Below are positions 19,699 to 26,862 of a DNA stretch of 64,000 nt, in pieces. Where the stretch lies: NCBI RefSeq assembly GCF_921294215.1, contig NZ_CAKLDM010000002.1, positions 124,001 through 188,000 on the forward strand, in the 5' to 3' direction. Positions within the stretch are counted from its first letter, which is position 1. Each line of letters begins with the position of its first letter. The notes under the pieces were generated by a model. That model had not been told where the DNA came from, ran no database searches, and saw nothing but the letters and a program-made list of their open reading frames with translations. Source of the stretch: Vibrio marisflavi CECT 7928 (GTDB lineage: Bacteria > Pseudomonadota > Gammaproteobacteria > Enterobacterales > Vibrionaceae). A program made the position numbers and the translations under genes.

Positions 19699-20364
19699 AT
19701 GGCAAATATCAAACCCTTAGTTTCTCGCTCCGTTGTTGTTGACTGCGAGCCTCTTTCCTTTATCACTGGTGAAACATCAGCATTTGGCCAACATAATGAA
19801 CCTCGTTTGTTCTCTGACTCTTGCACAATTTTTGGTGTTGAAATTCCTAAGGCACTTTTTGCCATTGATGGGGGCCAACAAATTAATGACGTTACCTCTC
19901 CAACAGCTGCCTGCACTTTGACTGCATTCGATTTGGCAGGACCTCAAATGGCTGCAGGATTAACTTTCCAAATTCGTTGTGCAATTAGCCCTGCACTAAG
20001 AACAGAGCTTGAGACGGCTATTTCTGCAGTACGTAAAGGCGATGCAAGCGATAATACCATCAAGTTTGGCACTTGGAATGAGAACCAAGAGTTTAAAAAT
20101 GATGATGTTTGGGCTCCTGCAATGTGTCCTCCATCGGGCATGGTTTTAACACCAATCAGCAACGATGATTTCGACTTGGATCTTGGTGATGGCCACTTTA
20201 TGGGGGGATCAACTGTTAGCTGCGAGCTAGCTCCGATCATGGGAATGAACTTCCAAATTGACCGTAAAAGCTTTGATGCAACAGCACTAGACGTTGTTCA
20301 CGCACTAAGCACTGAGAAAGGCCAGTATGCTCTGTTAAGTATTGACGAGGCTGCCGCTAGTTAA
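19699..20364 (+). CDS. iglC: IglC-like T6SS inner-tube protein (copy 4)
   Basis: A 221-residue IglC homolog, very close to copies 3 and 6 (CPPSGM, SNDDFDLDLGDG). It differs at a position conserved in most other copies: the segment is LFSDSCTIFG instead of LFCDSC, so one of two neighbouring cysteines is a serine. Own promoter element upstream. Followed after 111 bases, across a hairpin, by a hydrolase-like cargo gene. Confidence 0.88.
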   Translation: MANIKPLVSRSVVVDCEPLSFITGETSAFGQHNEPRLFSDSCTIFGVEIPKALFAIDGGQQINDVTSPTAACTLTAFDLAGPQMAAGLTFQIRCAISPALRTELETAISAVRKGDASDNTIKFGTWNENQEFKNDDVWAPAMCPPSGMVLTPISNDDFDLDLGDGHFMGGSTVSCELAPIMGMNFQIDRKSFDATALDVVHALSTEKGQYALLSIDEAAAS

Positions 20365-20400
20365 TTTGCTTCACTTTATATGAAAGTCTTATAGGTGCAC

Positions 20401-20436
20401 TCATTGAGACAAAAAATAATATTTTTGTCTCAATGA
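20401..20436 (+). terminator. Hairpin between iglC4 and its cargo gene
   Basis: A perfect 15-base-pair inverted repeat, TCATTGAGACAAAAA and its complement, with a six-base loop. The T run lies inside the stem, so it could be a terminator working in both directions or a leaky attenuator that lowers cargo expression relative to iglC4. Confidence 0.6.
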
Positions 20437-20475
20437 GGCGGCGTATTAAAGTTAAGAGATAGCCAGTAGATAGAA

Positions 20476-21888
20476 ATGAATAACCATATTACGTTTTATT
20501 TTTGTGGGACAGGTCGAGTTCATACCAGAAGCAAATATGTAGGCAAAAAAAAATTGGATACATGCTCTGGCTATATATTTGATCAAGTTAATAAAATTCG
20601 ACTTAAATCTTCAATAAACCGTTCCACTCTAGGGCCAGTCATAACTATAGATGGCTGCGATATTGGTAAGTGGAACAACTTTGGCCTAACTGCGCATGGA
20701 ACAGGAGAAAGAGCAAAAGAGGCTCTAAAGTATATTCGTGCATATGTACAAAGCTTACCGAGAGGCGAAATACTAAAAATCAATGCCATTGGACATTCTA
20801 GAGGGTGTATTTCAGCTCTAAAACTAGTCGAATATATCGCTAGAGAGAGAGATAACCTGAGTAATAAAGTGTCAATAGTCTTAGATTTGAAAGATGCTGT
20901 TCCTGGTGACTTGAATTGGTCGAGCAATATTGGAACCTCAGTTGCCAAACGTGTTTCGGATATGTCGAGCTATACATTTGTGCGAAAAGCATATATGACT
21001 TTTACAGACCAAAATGGTCGAACAAGCGTTAATTCAACAGGCTTTCAGCCAATCATGCCAAAGTTTAGTGAGGCTACTACGGTAGAGGTAGACTCTATAA
21101 TTGGTAACCATGGGGCATTTGCTGAAAAATATAAAGAATACCCAGGTGCTTATGAGCTGATCAATGCCAACACTATAGAATTAATTTTGGAACATGCTGG
21201 AGTTAATGACCCAGAGATTTTTGATACTCTAAAGAAGACACAGCTTTCTGCATATAAAGAGATGCTTGCCAAGAAAGTGAGGCATCGATACTCTCATGTG
21301 ACTGATCGGGTTTTCCATTATGGTGGAAAGTTAAGCTCTACGGGCTACAAAAAGCCTGCAAGCTTAAACACAAAGCATAGGAAGTTGCAGAAATCTTGTG
21401 GTGTAAAAATAGAGAATGAGCAAGTCGCTTTGGAATTGTTTGCACCTGAATATTACTCATATTTTGAGTCATTGAGTCTGCTCTCCGATGGAGAGAGTTG
21501 GGCTAGTCCAATCTGTGACGTTGTAGATAATATGGCTGGAGCTACATTCCTAAAAACGCTTCAGGCAGTTTTCAGGGATTCGAGTTACTATCCTAAATTA
21601 GGTAACCCTAAAGATACACTCACACCAGATATTGCCAGAAATATACTAGCAGCACTCACTAGAGAAAATTTGTATAACCCTAGGTATCAAGTAAGTACAT
21701 TGCAATCTTATGCAAACAATATTGAGAGATGCTTGAGGAAAATATCCATCCGTAGCCACGGTATTATTAATGAAGCTGGTGGCCGTGACAAAGTATTTTT
21801 TAAAGAAAAAAAGGAAGATGAATCTTTTAATAAAGATGTTAAAAAATACCAGAAAAATCGTGCTCGTCGATATGCAATGTATCAGTAG
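20476..21888 (+). CDS. Alpha/beta hydrolase-like cargo protein paired with iglC4
   Basis: A 470-residue soluble protein with features of a serine hydrolase. It starts with the strand motif FYFCGTG (residues 7-13), has LTAHGTGERA, and carries the nucleophile elbow GHSRG at 106-110 (Ser108) after a hydrophobic strand. Asp139 or Asp144 in VLDLKDAVPGD and His212 in GNHGAF are candidates for the rest of the triad. The GHSRG elbow and GTG start recall T6SS and T4SS lipase effectors, but the C-terminal half is not recognised. Phospholipase activity is an inference. Weak ribosome site; the cargo position behind iglC4 supports secretion. Confidence 0.65.
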   Translation: MNNHITFYFCGTGRVHTRSKYVGKKKLDTCSGYIFDQVNKIRLKSSINRSTLGPVITIDGCDIGKWNNFGLTAHGTGERAKEALKYIRAYVQSLPRGEILKINAIGHSRGCISALKLVEYIARERDNLSNKVSIVLDLKDAVPGDLNWSSNIGTSVAKRVSDMSSYTFVRKAYMTFTDQNGRTSVNSTGFQPIMPKFSEATTVEVDSIIGNHGAFAEKYKEYPGAYELINANTIELILEHAGVNDPEIFDTLKKTQLSAYKEMLAKKVRHRYSHVTDRVFHYGGKLSSTGYKKPASLNTKHRKLQKSCGVKIENEQVALELFAPEYYSYFESLSLLSDGESWASPICDVVDNMAGATFLKTLQAVFRDSSYYPKLGNPKDTLTPDIARNILAALTRENLYNPRYQVSTLQSYANNIERCLRKISIRSHGIINEAGGRDKVFFKEKKEDESFNKDVKKYQKNRARRYAMYQ

Positions 21889-22154
21889 TTTATTGAGTTA
21901 CAAGAAGGTACAGTCGATATTGCTAAACCTTGAACTCTAATGTGTGATGCTGAAAACCTCGACTGACAGCGCATTCTCGGCTCTCATTTTCTCTATGAGG
22001 GCCTCATAAGGTGTTTTACTTTAATCCTCATGGTATTTAATTTCTATTCACTTATAGCAATTCTATGAAGGTTAAGTACTTTATTACTACCTCTACATAC
22101 ATAAAACCTGCATATAAACTCGATTTTATTTCTTTATTTGATATTTTATGCAAT

Positions 22155-22211
22155 TTATTCTTCCTTTAAATTTATATACTCTATGATTGCATTTGGTATT
22201 GCTATTATATT
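22155..22211 (+). promoter_or_regulatory. Degenerate promoter element before the iglC remnant
   Basis: TTATTC at 22155, a degenerate ATACTCT where ATATTCC is expected at 22176, and TATATT at 22206, at the same spacings as the intact copies. The flanking sequence also matches the iglC6 upstream region (GCATTTTAGAA before the start). Confidence 0.55.
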
Positions 22212-22276
22212 TCATCTTCTTATGGAAGAGAAAGTCTAAGTTGCATCTCTGTTATGCATTTTAGAAAGCAAATCTC

Positions 22277-22425
22277 ATGACTAATATCAATCCCTTGTTC
22301 CCGTTCTGTTGTTGACTGCAATCCCCCTTTCCTTTATCCGTGGAGAAACGGAATTTTTCAAAAGACTACGATATAGAAGTTTAGTAACAATAGCTTAACA
22401 ATTGGCACGTTATAACCAAGCCTTT
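22277..22425 (+). pseudogene. Decayed iglC cassette (5' iglC fragment, possible cargo fragment)
   Basis: From the ATG at 22277, the bases read ACTAATATCAATCCCTTGTT and continue to about 22351 with clear similarity to the first 75 bases of the intact iglC genes, but with small deletions that break the frame. Immediately after, CTACGATATA and GTTTAGTAACAA occur in the same order as in the iglC5 cargo gene around 23830-23875. This suggests an internal deletion that joined the iglC start to a cargo piece. Confidence 0.6.
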
Positions 22426-22704
22426 CTTTTTAGCTCTTAATTAATTGTAATGAAGAGTCTTTCCTATATCTAAAATATAGTATAAATTCTCATGAATGAA
22501 ATGTCATATTAAGTCCTCTATGAACTGTTCATGGTTTTGTTACTTGGTTGTTAACAGTGGCTGTTCTATATTTATTTACTTATAACCATTGGCTAATAAG
22601 TTATTCGGAGACGATTTTCAAAGTTTTTTATATATTACCTGAATGTTGTATGGATTATTCATTGGATATTTATTCTACGGTTGTTCCTTAATCAGGTATT
22701 TATA

Positions 22705-23370
22705 ATGGCAAATATTAAACCCTTAGTCTCTCGTTCAGTTGTTGTTGACTGCGAGCCTCTTTCCTTTATCACTGGTGAAACATCAGCATTTGGTCAGCAC
22801 AACGAGCCTCGTTTATTCTGCGATGCTTGTACTATCTTTGGTGTAGAAATCCCTATGGCACTGTTTTGTGTTGATGGTGGCCAACAAATTAATGATGTGA
22901 CATCTCCAACGGCTGCTTGTTCTTTGACAGAGTTCGACCTTGCCGGCCCTCAGATGGCTGCAGGTCTAAATTTCACCATCCGTTGTCCAATTAGCCCAGC
23001 GTTACGCACTGAGCTTGAAACTGCTATTTCGGCAGTTCGCAAAGGCGATGCAAGTGACAATACCATTAAGTTCGGTACGTGGAATGAGAACCAAGAATTC
23101 AAAAACGACGAAGTTTGGGGGCCAGCGATGCAGCCGCCAGCAGACATGGTGTTAACTCCAGTTAGCAATTCAGATTTCAATCTAATAATTGGCGACGGCC
23201 ACTTTATGGGCGGTTCAACCGTAAGTTGCGAACTTGCTCCAATCGTGGGTGATGGCTTTCAAATCGACCGTAAGAGCTTCGAAGCCGCAGCTCTAGATGT
23301 GGTTCACGCACTGAGCACTGAGAAAGGTCAATACGCGCTGTTGAGTATTGATGAGTCTGCGGGTAGTTAA
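22705..23370 (+). CDS. iglC: IglC-like T6SS inner-tube protein (copy 5)
   Basis: A 221-residue IglC homolog grouping with copy 1 (QPPADM and SNSDFNL segments). It has LFCDACTIFG, with Ala in place of Ser between the cysteines, and PMALFCVDGG where others have PKAL. The start at 22705 gives the conserved MANIKPLV N-terminus; a TTG at 22681 would add eight residues. It is followed after 148 bases by the Ser-Gly-Cys cargo gene. Confidence 0.88.
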   Translation: MANIKPLVSRSVVVDCEPLSFITGETSAFGQHNEPRLFCDACTIFGVEIPMALFCVDGGQQINDVTSPTAACSLTEFDLAGPQMAAGLNFTIRCPISPALRTELETAISAVRKGDASDNTIKFGTWNENQEFKNDEVWGPAMQPPADMVLTPVSNSDFNLIIGDGHFMGGSTVSCELAPIVGDGFQIDRKSFEAAALDVVHALSTEKGQYALLSIDESAGS

Positions 23371-23457
23371 TAGGACTTGAATAGGTAGATCATACTTTTT
23401 ATATATGTATGGCTTCTATTTTATTCTGTTGATACAGAAAACGGTGGGTTTACCCGT

Positions 23458-23483
23458 GGAAATCTACAATTTGTAGTATTTCC
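23458..23483 (+). other. Hairpin between iglC5 and its cargo gene
   Basis: GGAAAT...TACAA / TTGTA...ATTTCC forms a stem of about eleven base pairs with one internal mismatch and a tiny loop, 36 bases before the cargo start. No T run follows, so it is more likely an mRNA-stability or attenuation element than a terminator. Confidence 0.45.
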
Positions 23484-23518
23484 AACTAACGAAAAGACTA
23501 ATAAATAAAAGAAAAATT

Positions 23519-24301
23519 ATGAGTATAGACGTATATTTTGAAGCCGGGATGAAGTTTAACTGGACTAAACCAGAAGATGGTCATGCGATTTTTCCCGGTG
23601 CGGTGTTTCCTGATCGCGGTGGCATTGAAAATGGACCTGCTGATGGACTAGTAGTTGCATCAGAAAAGCCAGCGACTGTGATGAACTATATGGGTATACA
23701 TCCCGCAGCAACTGGTTCGAGAAGACTTCCTAGAGTGATTAACGGTATTCGACAGATAGAATATAGATGGTGCGATTATACTCCAGGCAGAACTACTACT
23801 ATAGCTCTAAATCATGCTGGAAAAAGCTACGATATAATAACAGGGCCGATGAGTGGGTGTTTAGTAACAACTTGGCGTAACGGGCAAAACATCTATGCTT
23901 CTCACTCTGGTACATCCGATAAAAAGAGTGATAATACAACGCTTAAACGCGAATTTAATAGATACATAAGGCGGCACCAATCTGGAGTTCCCCGCTCAAT
24001 AAAAGGCTTTCTTCCAGATAGGTTATGGACAGCGGCAGAAATGGCGGAGTTAATGGCTAGGTTTGGTATTCAAAGAGTTCCTGATATTTTTGCAATTGTT
24101 ACTGCAACAGGAAGGATGTGTTCTGTCTTGATGGGGAAGGTTCCAGATAACCGCTCTTCAACAGGGCAGTGGGTAAGTTTGGGTGTTAAGCAATGCACAA
24201 ACATTATGAACTATAATGACATAACTGCATTTTGTGCTGTTGCTCCTTCTCGGGCCCCCGTCCGAGCTGCTCCTCCTCCTCGAGTCCCCGTCCGAGTTTA
24301 A
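23519..24301 (+). CDS. CNF1-like Ser-Gly-Cys deamidase candidate paired with iglC5
   Basis: A 260-residue protein with no signal peptide. The block GPMSGCLVTTWRNGQ is followed by IYASHSGT. It places Cys114 in an S-G-C motif and His129 exactly 15 residues later. In E. coli CNF1 the catalytic pair is Cys866 in an LSGC motif and His881, also 15 apart, and Burkholderia BLF1 uses the same LSGC-His design. These toxins deamidate a glutamine of Rho GTPases or eIF4A. The rest is not alignable by eye. The C-terminus is a Pro/Arg/Ala-rich tail with a repeated APVRA/VPVRV pattern. Activity and eukaryotic target are inference. Confidence 0.62.
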   Translation: MSIDVYFEAGMKFNWTKPEDGHAIFPGAVFPDRGGIENGPADGLVVASEKPATVMNYMGIHPAATGSRRLPRVINGIRQIEYRWCDYTPGRTTTIALNHAGKSYDIITGPMSGCLVTTWRNGQNIYASHSGTSDKKSDNTTLKREFNRYIRRHQSGVPRSIKGFLPDRLWTAAEMAELMARFGIQRVPDIFAIVTATGRMCSVLMGKVPDNRSSTGQWVSLGVKQCTNIMNYNDITAFCAVAPSRAPVRAAPPPRVPVRV

Positions 24302-24315
24302 TCCCACAAGTTTTA

Positions 24316-24360
24316 CTTAACTTAACTTAACTTAACTTAACTTAACTTAACTTAACTTAA
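24316..24360 (+). repeat. Pentanucleotide tandem repeat (CTTAA)9
   Basis: Nine perfect copies of CTTAA, 15 bases after the stop codon of the iglC5 cargo gene. Confidence 0.95.
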
Positions 24361-24383
24361 CACCTGTACACTAAGTGGCTAAG

Positions 24384-24420
24384 ATGCTCGACTGAAAGTT
24401 TCTTTCGGTTGAGCATTTAG
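24384..24420 (+). terminator. Terminator after the iglC5 cassette
   Basis: A 15-base-pair stem (ATGCTCGACTGAAAG with its near-complement, two G-T pairs) and a three-base loop. The T run is short. Confidence 0.65.
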
Positions 24421-24506
24421 ATAGAACAATTTATTGCTTTTATCTATTTATTTTCCCAAAAATACGGAACTTTTCATTTTACCCCTTAACTCTAATTTCT
24501 ACTCAT

Positions 24507-24542
24507 TCTAGAAAATCTAGAAAATCTAGAAAATCTAGAAAA
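24507..24542 (+). repeat. Nine-base tandem repeat (TCTAGAAAA)4
   Basis: Four perfect copies of TCTAGAAAA in the 445-base gap between the iglC5 cargo and iglC6, about 85 bases upstream of the iglC6 promoter element. Confidence 0.95.
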
Positions 24543-24626
24543 TCGCATTGCTTATCATTGGTTTTATATACATACATATTGAATATTAACTCATTCTTAT
24601 TTTCTTTTTTATGGGTTTTGTATAAT

Positions 24627-24683
24627 TTATTCTTTCTTTAAATGCATATATTCCAGGATTATATTTGGTATTGCTATTATATT
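24627..24683 (+). promoter_or_regulatory. Composite promoter element upstream of iglC6
   Basis: TTATTC at 24627, ATATTCC at 24648, TATATT at 24678, same 15- and 23-base spacings; it ends 63 bases before the iglC6 start. Confidence 0.7.
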
Positions 24684-24746
24684 TCAGCTTCTTATAGCAG
24701 AGAGCTTTAGTCTTGTCTCTGTTATGCATTTTAGAAGGTAAATATC

Positions 24747-25412
24747 ATGGCTAATATCAAACCCCTTGTCTCTCGCTCTGTTGTTGTTGACTGCGAGCCT
24801 CTTTCATTTATCACTGGCGAAACGTCAGCATTTGGCCAGCACAATGAACCGCGTCTTTTCTGTGACTCTTGCACAATTTTTGGTGTTGAAATTCCAAAGG
24901 CTTTATTTGCGATCGATGGAGGCCAACAAATTAATGACGTGACCTCTCCAACGGCTTCTTGCACCTTGACAGCATTTGATTTGGCAGGCCCGCAAATGGC
25001 TGCTGGGTTAACTTTCCAACTGCGTTGTGCCATTAGCCCTGCACTTCGAACAGAACTAGAAACAGCTATTTCTGCGGTACGTAAAGGGGACGCGAGCGAC
25101 AATACTATCAAATTTGGCACTTGGAATGAGAACCAAGAGTTTAAGAATGATGATGTTTGGGCGCCAGCAATGTGCCCTCCATCAGGTATGGTTCTAACTC
25201 CAATCAGTAACGATGATTTCGACTTGGACCTTGGTGATGGTCACTTTATGGGGGGATCAACTGTTAGCTGTGAACTTGCGCCAATCTTGGGAATGAACTT
25301 CCAAATTGATCGCAAAAGCTTTGATGCTGCAGCATTAGATGTTGTTCATGCATTGAGCACAGAGAAGGGGCAGTATGCATTATTAAGCATTGATGAGTCG
25401 GCAGCTAGCTAA
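24747..25412 (+). CDS. iglC: IglC-like T6SS inner-tube protein (copy 6)
   Basis: A 221-residue IglC homolog, nearly identical to copies 3 and 4, with LFCDSCTIFGVEIPKAL, TIKFGTWNENQEFKNDDVW and SNDDFDLDLGDG. One odd change is PTASCTLT where others have PTAACTLT. It has its own promoter element. Followed after 86 bases, across a hairpin, by an unknown cargo gene. Confidence 0.88.
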   Translation: MANIKPLVSRSVVVDCEPLSFITGETSAFGQHNEPRLFCDSCTIFGVEIPKALFAIDGGQQINDVTSPTASCTLTAFDLAGPQMAAGLTFQLRCAISPALRTELETAISAVRKGDASDNTIKFGTWNENQEFKNDDVWAPAMCPPSGMVLTPISNDDFDLDLGDGHFMGGSTVSCELAPILGMNFQIDRKSFDAAALDVVHALSTEKGQYALLSIDESAAS

Positions 25413-25434
25413 GGTTAAAGCTGGTTAACTAAAT

Positions 25435-25463
25435 ATAGATAGAGGTAGCCACCCTCTATCTAT
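25435..25463 (+). other. Hairpin between iglC6 and its cargo gene
   Basis: A perfect 11-base-pair stem ATAGATAGAGG/CCTCTATCTAT with a seven-base loop, 35 bases before the cargo start; followed by TTCAT, so only a weak terminator. Confidence 0.5.
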
Positions 25464-25498
25464 TTCATAAATTCATAGAATGCTTAATAGGAAAATCT

Positions 25499-26842
25499 AT
25501 GCCTTTATATTCGTCTAGAGATGGACAGAAAGATAAAATTAGACCTACGGTCCCGTTAAACATATTTCAAGACCTGCATTTAGATACTCGTTCTATCGAT
25601 AATTGGAGATGCAGTAACAATCAACGCAGAAAGTTTGACTCATTTATTGGTGTTACTCATATTCATACTGGCATTTCTGTTCTTTATCCCGCATTTGAAA
25701 ACGATTGGGGAAAGCAACAGGAGAAAGGTGTATTGATCGCGAATAGGACGTTAAGAACCATAGTAACGGAAACCGATAACAACGGAGTAGGAATCAGTTC
25801 TCCCTGGTATCAAGATGAGTTTAAAAAAAAGCGAGTATCTTACCAGCAAACGCTGGCAGACTATCAGGGTCTCACTAACATCTTAGCTATTCAGAAAACT
25901 GAAGCTGTTGATGGCGTTTACCATAAAACAGCATTAACTAGACTTAGAAACAAACACCTTAGAAATGTTGCGGCAAATCCAAATACAGATTTTTTGGGGT
26001 GGGCAATTAAATCTAATGCATATCAGCTTTCAAGAGGAACTCCATTGCAGATGGTTTTCTCTTCGTCTAGAAATATGCACTCTCAGGATAAAGACTACAA
26101 TAGAAGCTTATGGAATGACAAAATTCGTCAGCGTTCTCCAGTCAGCGTTGGTACGGTTGAGTCTAGGGATATTACTAACATATGGGCAAATGCAATCGCC
26201 CATATGTTAAGTAGAGATTTAAACGTGCCGACTAGTAAGATTGGAGTCTTTGATGGCAAAAGGCATTGGGTGATTAACCAAAAAACATTGAGAAAAGATT
26301 ACATTTTGTGCCCTGAACAAATTAGAGCTGCACCTGGGCACTCTCATATATACCGGAAGAAAAGTCGAGCACTGGATATATCAGAAAACTGTGATGTAGA
26401 AGATGATGGTTATTTATATGTGCAAGAATACCTGAGCATGAGTTGTAATAAATATTTAGAGGAGTATTCATCAACTCATACACTTGGGAATGAAAGATCC
26501 TCCGGTTACAAAAGAATAAAGGCTTTTCAGGAAAGTTTAGTCCTATGTAACAGTTACAAAATAATAAGGCTACTTGTTGCTAAGTTATTTGAAAAGTCAG
26601 ACTCAAAAAACAAGCATTCATATATAAGCTATTTCTTACTATTTATATCATATACACCCGAGAGAATATTAGCAGAATTTGATGTCAAATTAGCTGGCCT
26701 TATTAACAGCCAACGAGCAAGAGAGCAACGGACTGAAGTTGATGAAGCTTCCCACTGGAGAAACAAAATATTCACTAATGACAGTAATATTAAGTTATTG
26801 AGACAGGAAGCGATAAAGATTCTTCAAGGATTATCTGTTTAA
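25499..26842 (+). CDS. Unknown protein paired with iglC6, candidate effector
   Basis: Function not recognised. The 447-residue soluble protein has no signal peptide; residues 340-400 are more hydrophobic and could be helical (IIRLLVAKLFE, SYISYFLLFISYTPERIL). N-terminal IGVTHIHTGISVLYPAFE and the SSSRNMHSQDKD block contain His, Asp and Ser residues that could be catalytic, but no motif could be named. A good ribosome site (TAGGAAA) precedes the ATG. It ends 20 bases from the convergent PAAR-like gene. A cargo role is inferred from its place behind iglC6. Confidence 0.65.
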   Translation: MPLYSSRDGQKDKIRPTVPLNIFQDLHLDTRSIDNWRCSNNQRRKFDSFIGVTHIHTGISVLYPAFENDWGKQQEKGVLIANRTLRTIVTETDNNGVGISSPWYQDEFKKKRVSYQQTLADYQGLTNILAIQKTEAVDGVYHKTALTRLRNKHLRNVAANPNTDFLGWAIKSNAYQLSRGTPLQMVFSSSRNMHSQDKDYNRSLWNDKIRQRSPVSVGTVESRDITNIWANAIAHMLSRDLNVPTSKIGVFDGKRHWVINQKTLRKDYILCPEQIRAAPGHSHIYRKKSRALDISENCDVEDDGYLYVQEYLSMSCNKYLEEYSSTHTLGNERSSGYKRIKAFQESLVLCNSYKIIRLLVAKLFEKSDSKNKHSYISYFLLFISYTPERILAEFDVKLAGLINSQRAREQRTEVDEASHWRNKIFTNDSNIKLLRQEAIKILQGLSV

Positions 26843-26862
26843 TCTTTATTCGCTTTACCTTA

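Larger units (their letters stand above)
21889..22704 (+). other. Gap with a decayed iglC cassette before iglC5
   Basis: No intact gene in 816 bases. The part at 22155-22425 is a decayed cassette (promoter element, start of iglC, possible piece of a cargo gene). The 22430-22704 stretch is A+T-rich; a clean copy of the shared promoter was not found before iglC5, only TTATTC at 22601 and ATATTAC at 22632 with 25 bases between them. Confidence 0.55.

Noticed and set aside
22601..22638. Copy of the shared promoter element before iglC5
   Set aside because: TTATTC and ATATTAC are present, but the gap is 25 instead of 15 bases and no TATATT follows at the right place.
24316..24360. CRISPR-like repeat array
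   Set aside because: The repeat is a plain five-base tandem with no spacers and no cas genes nearby.
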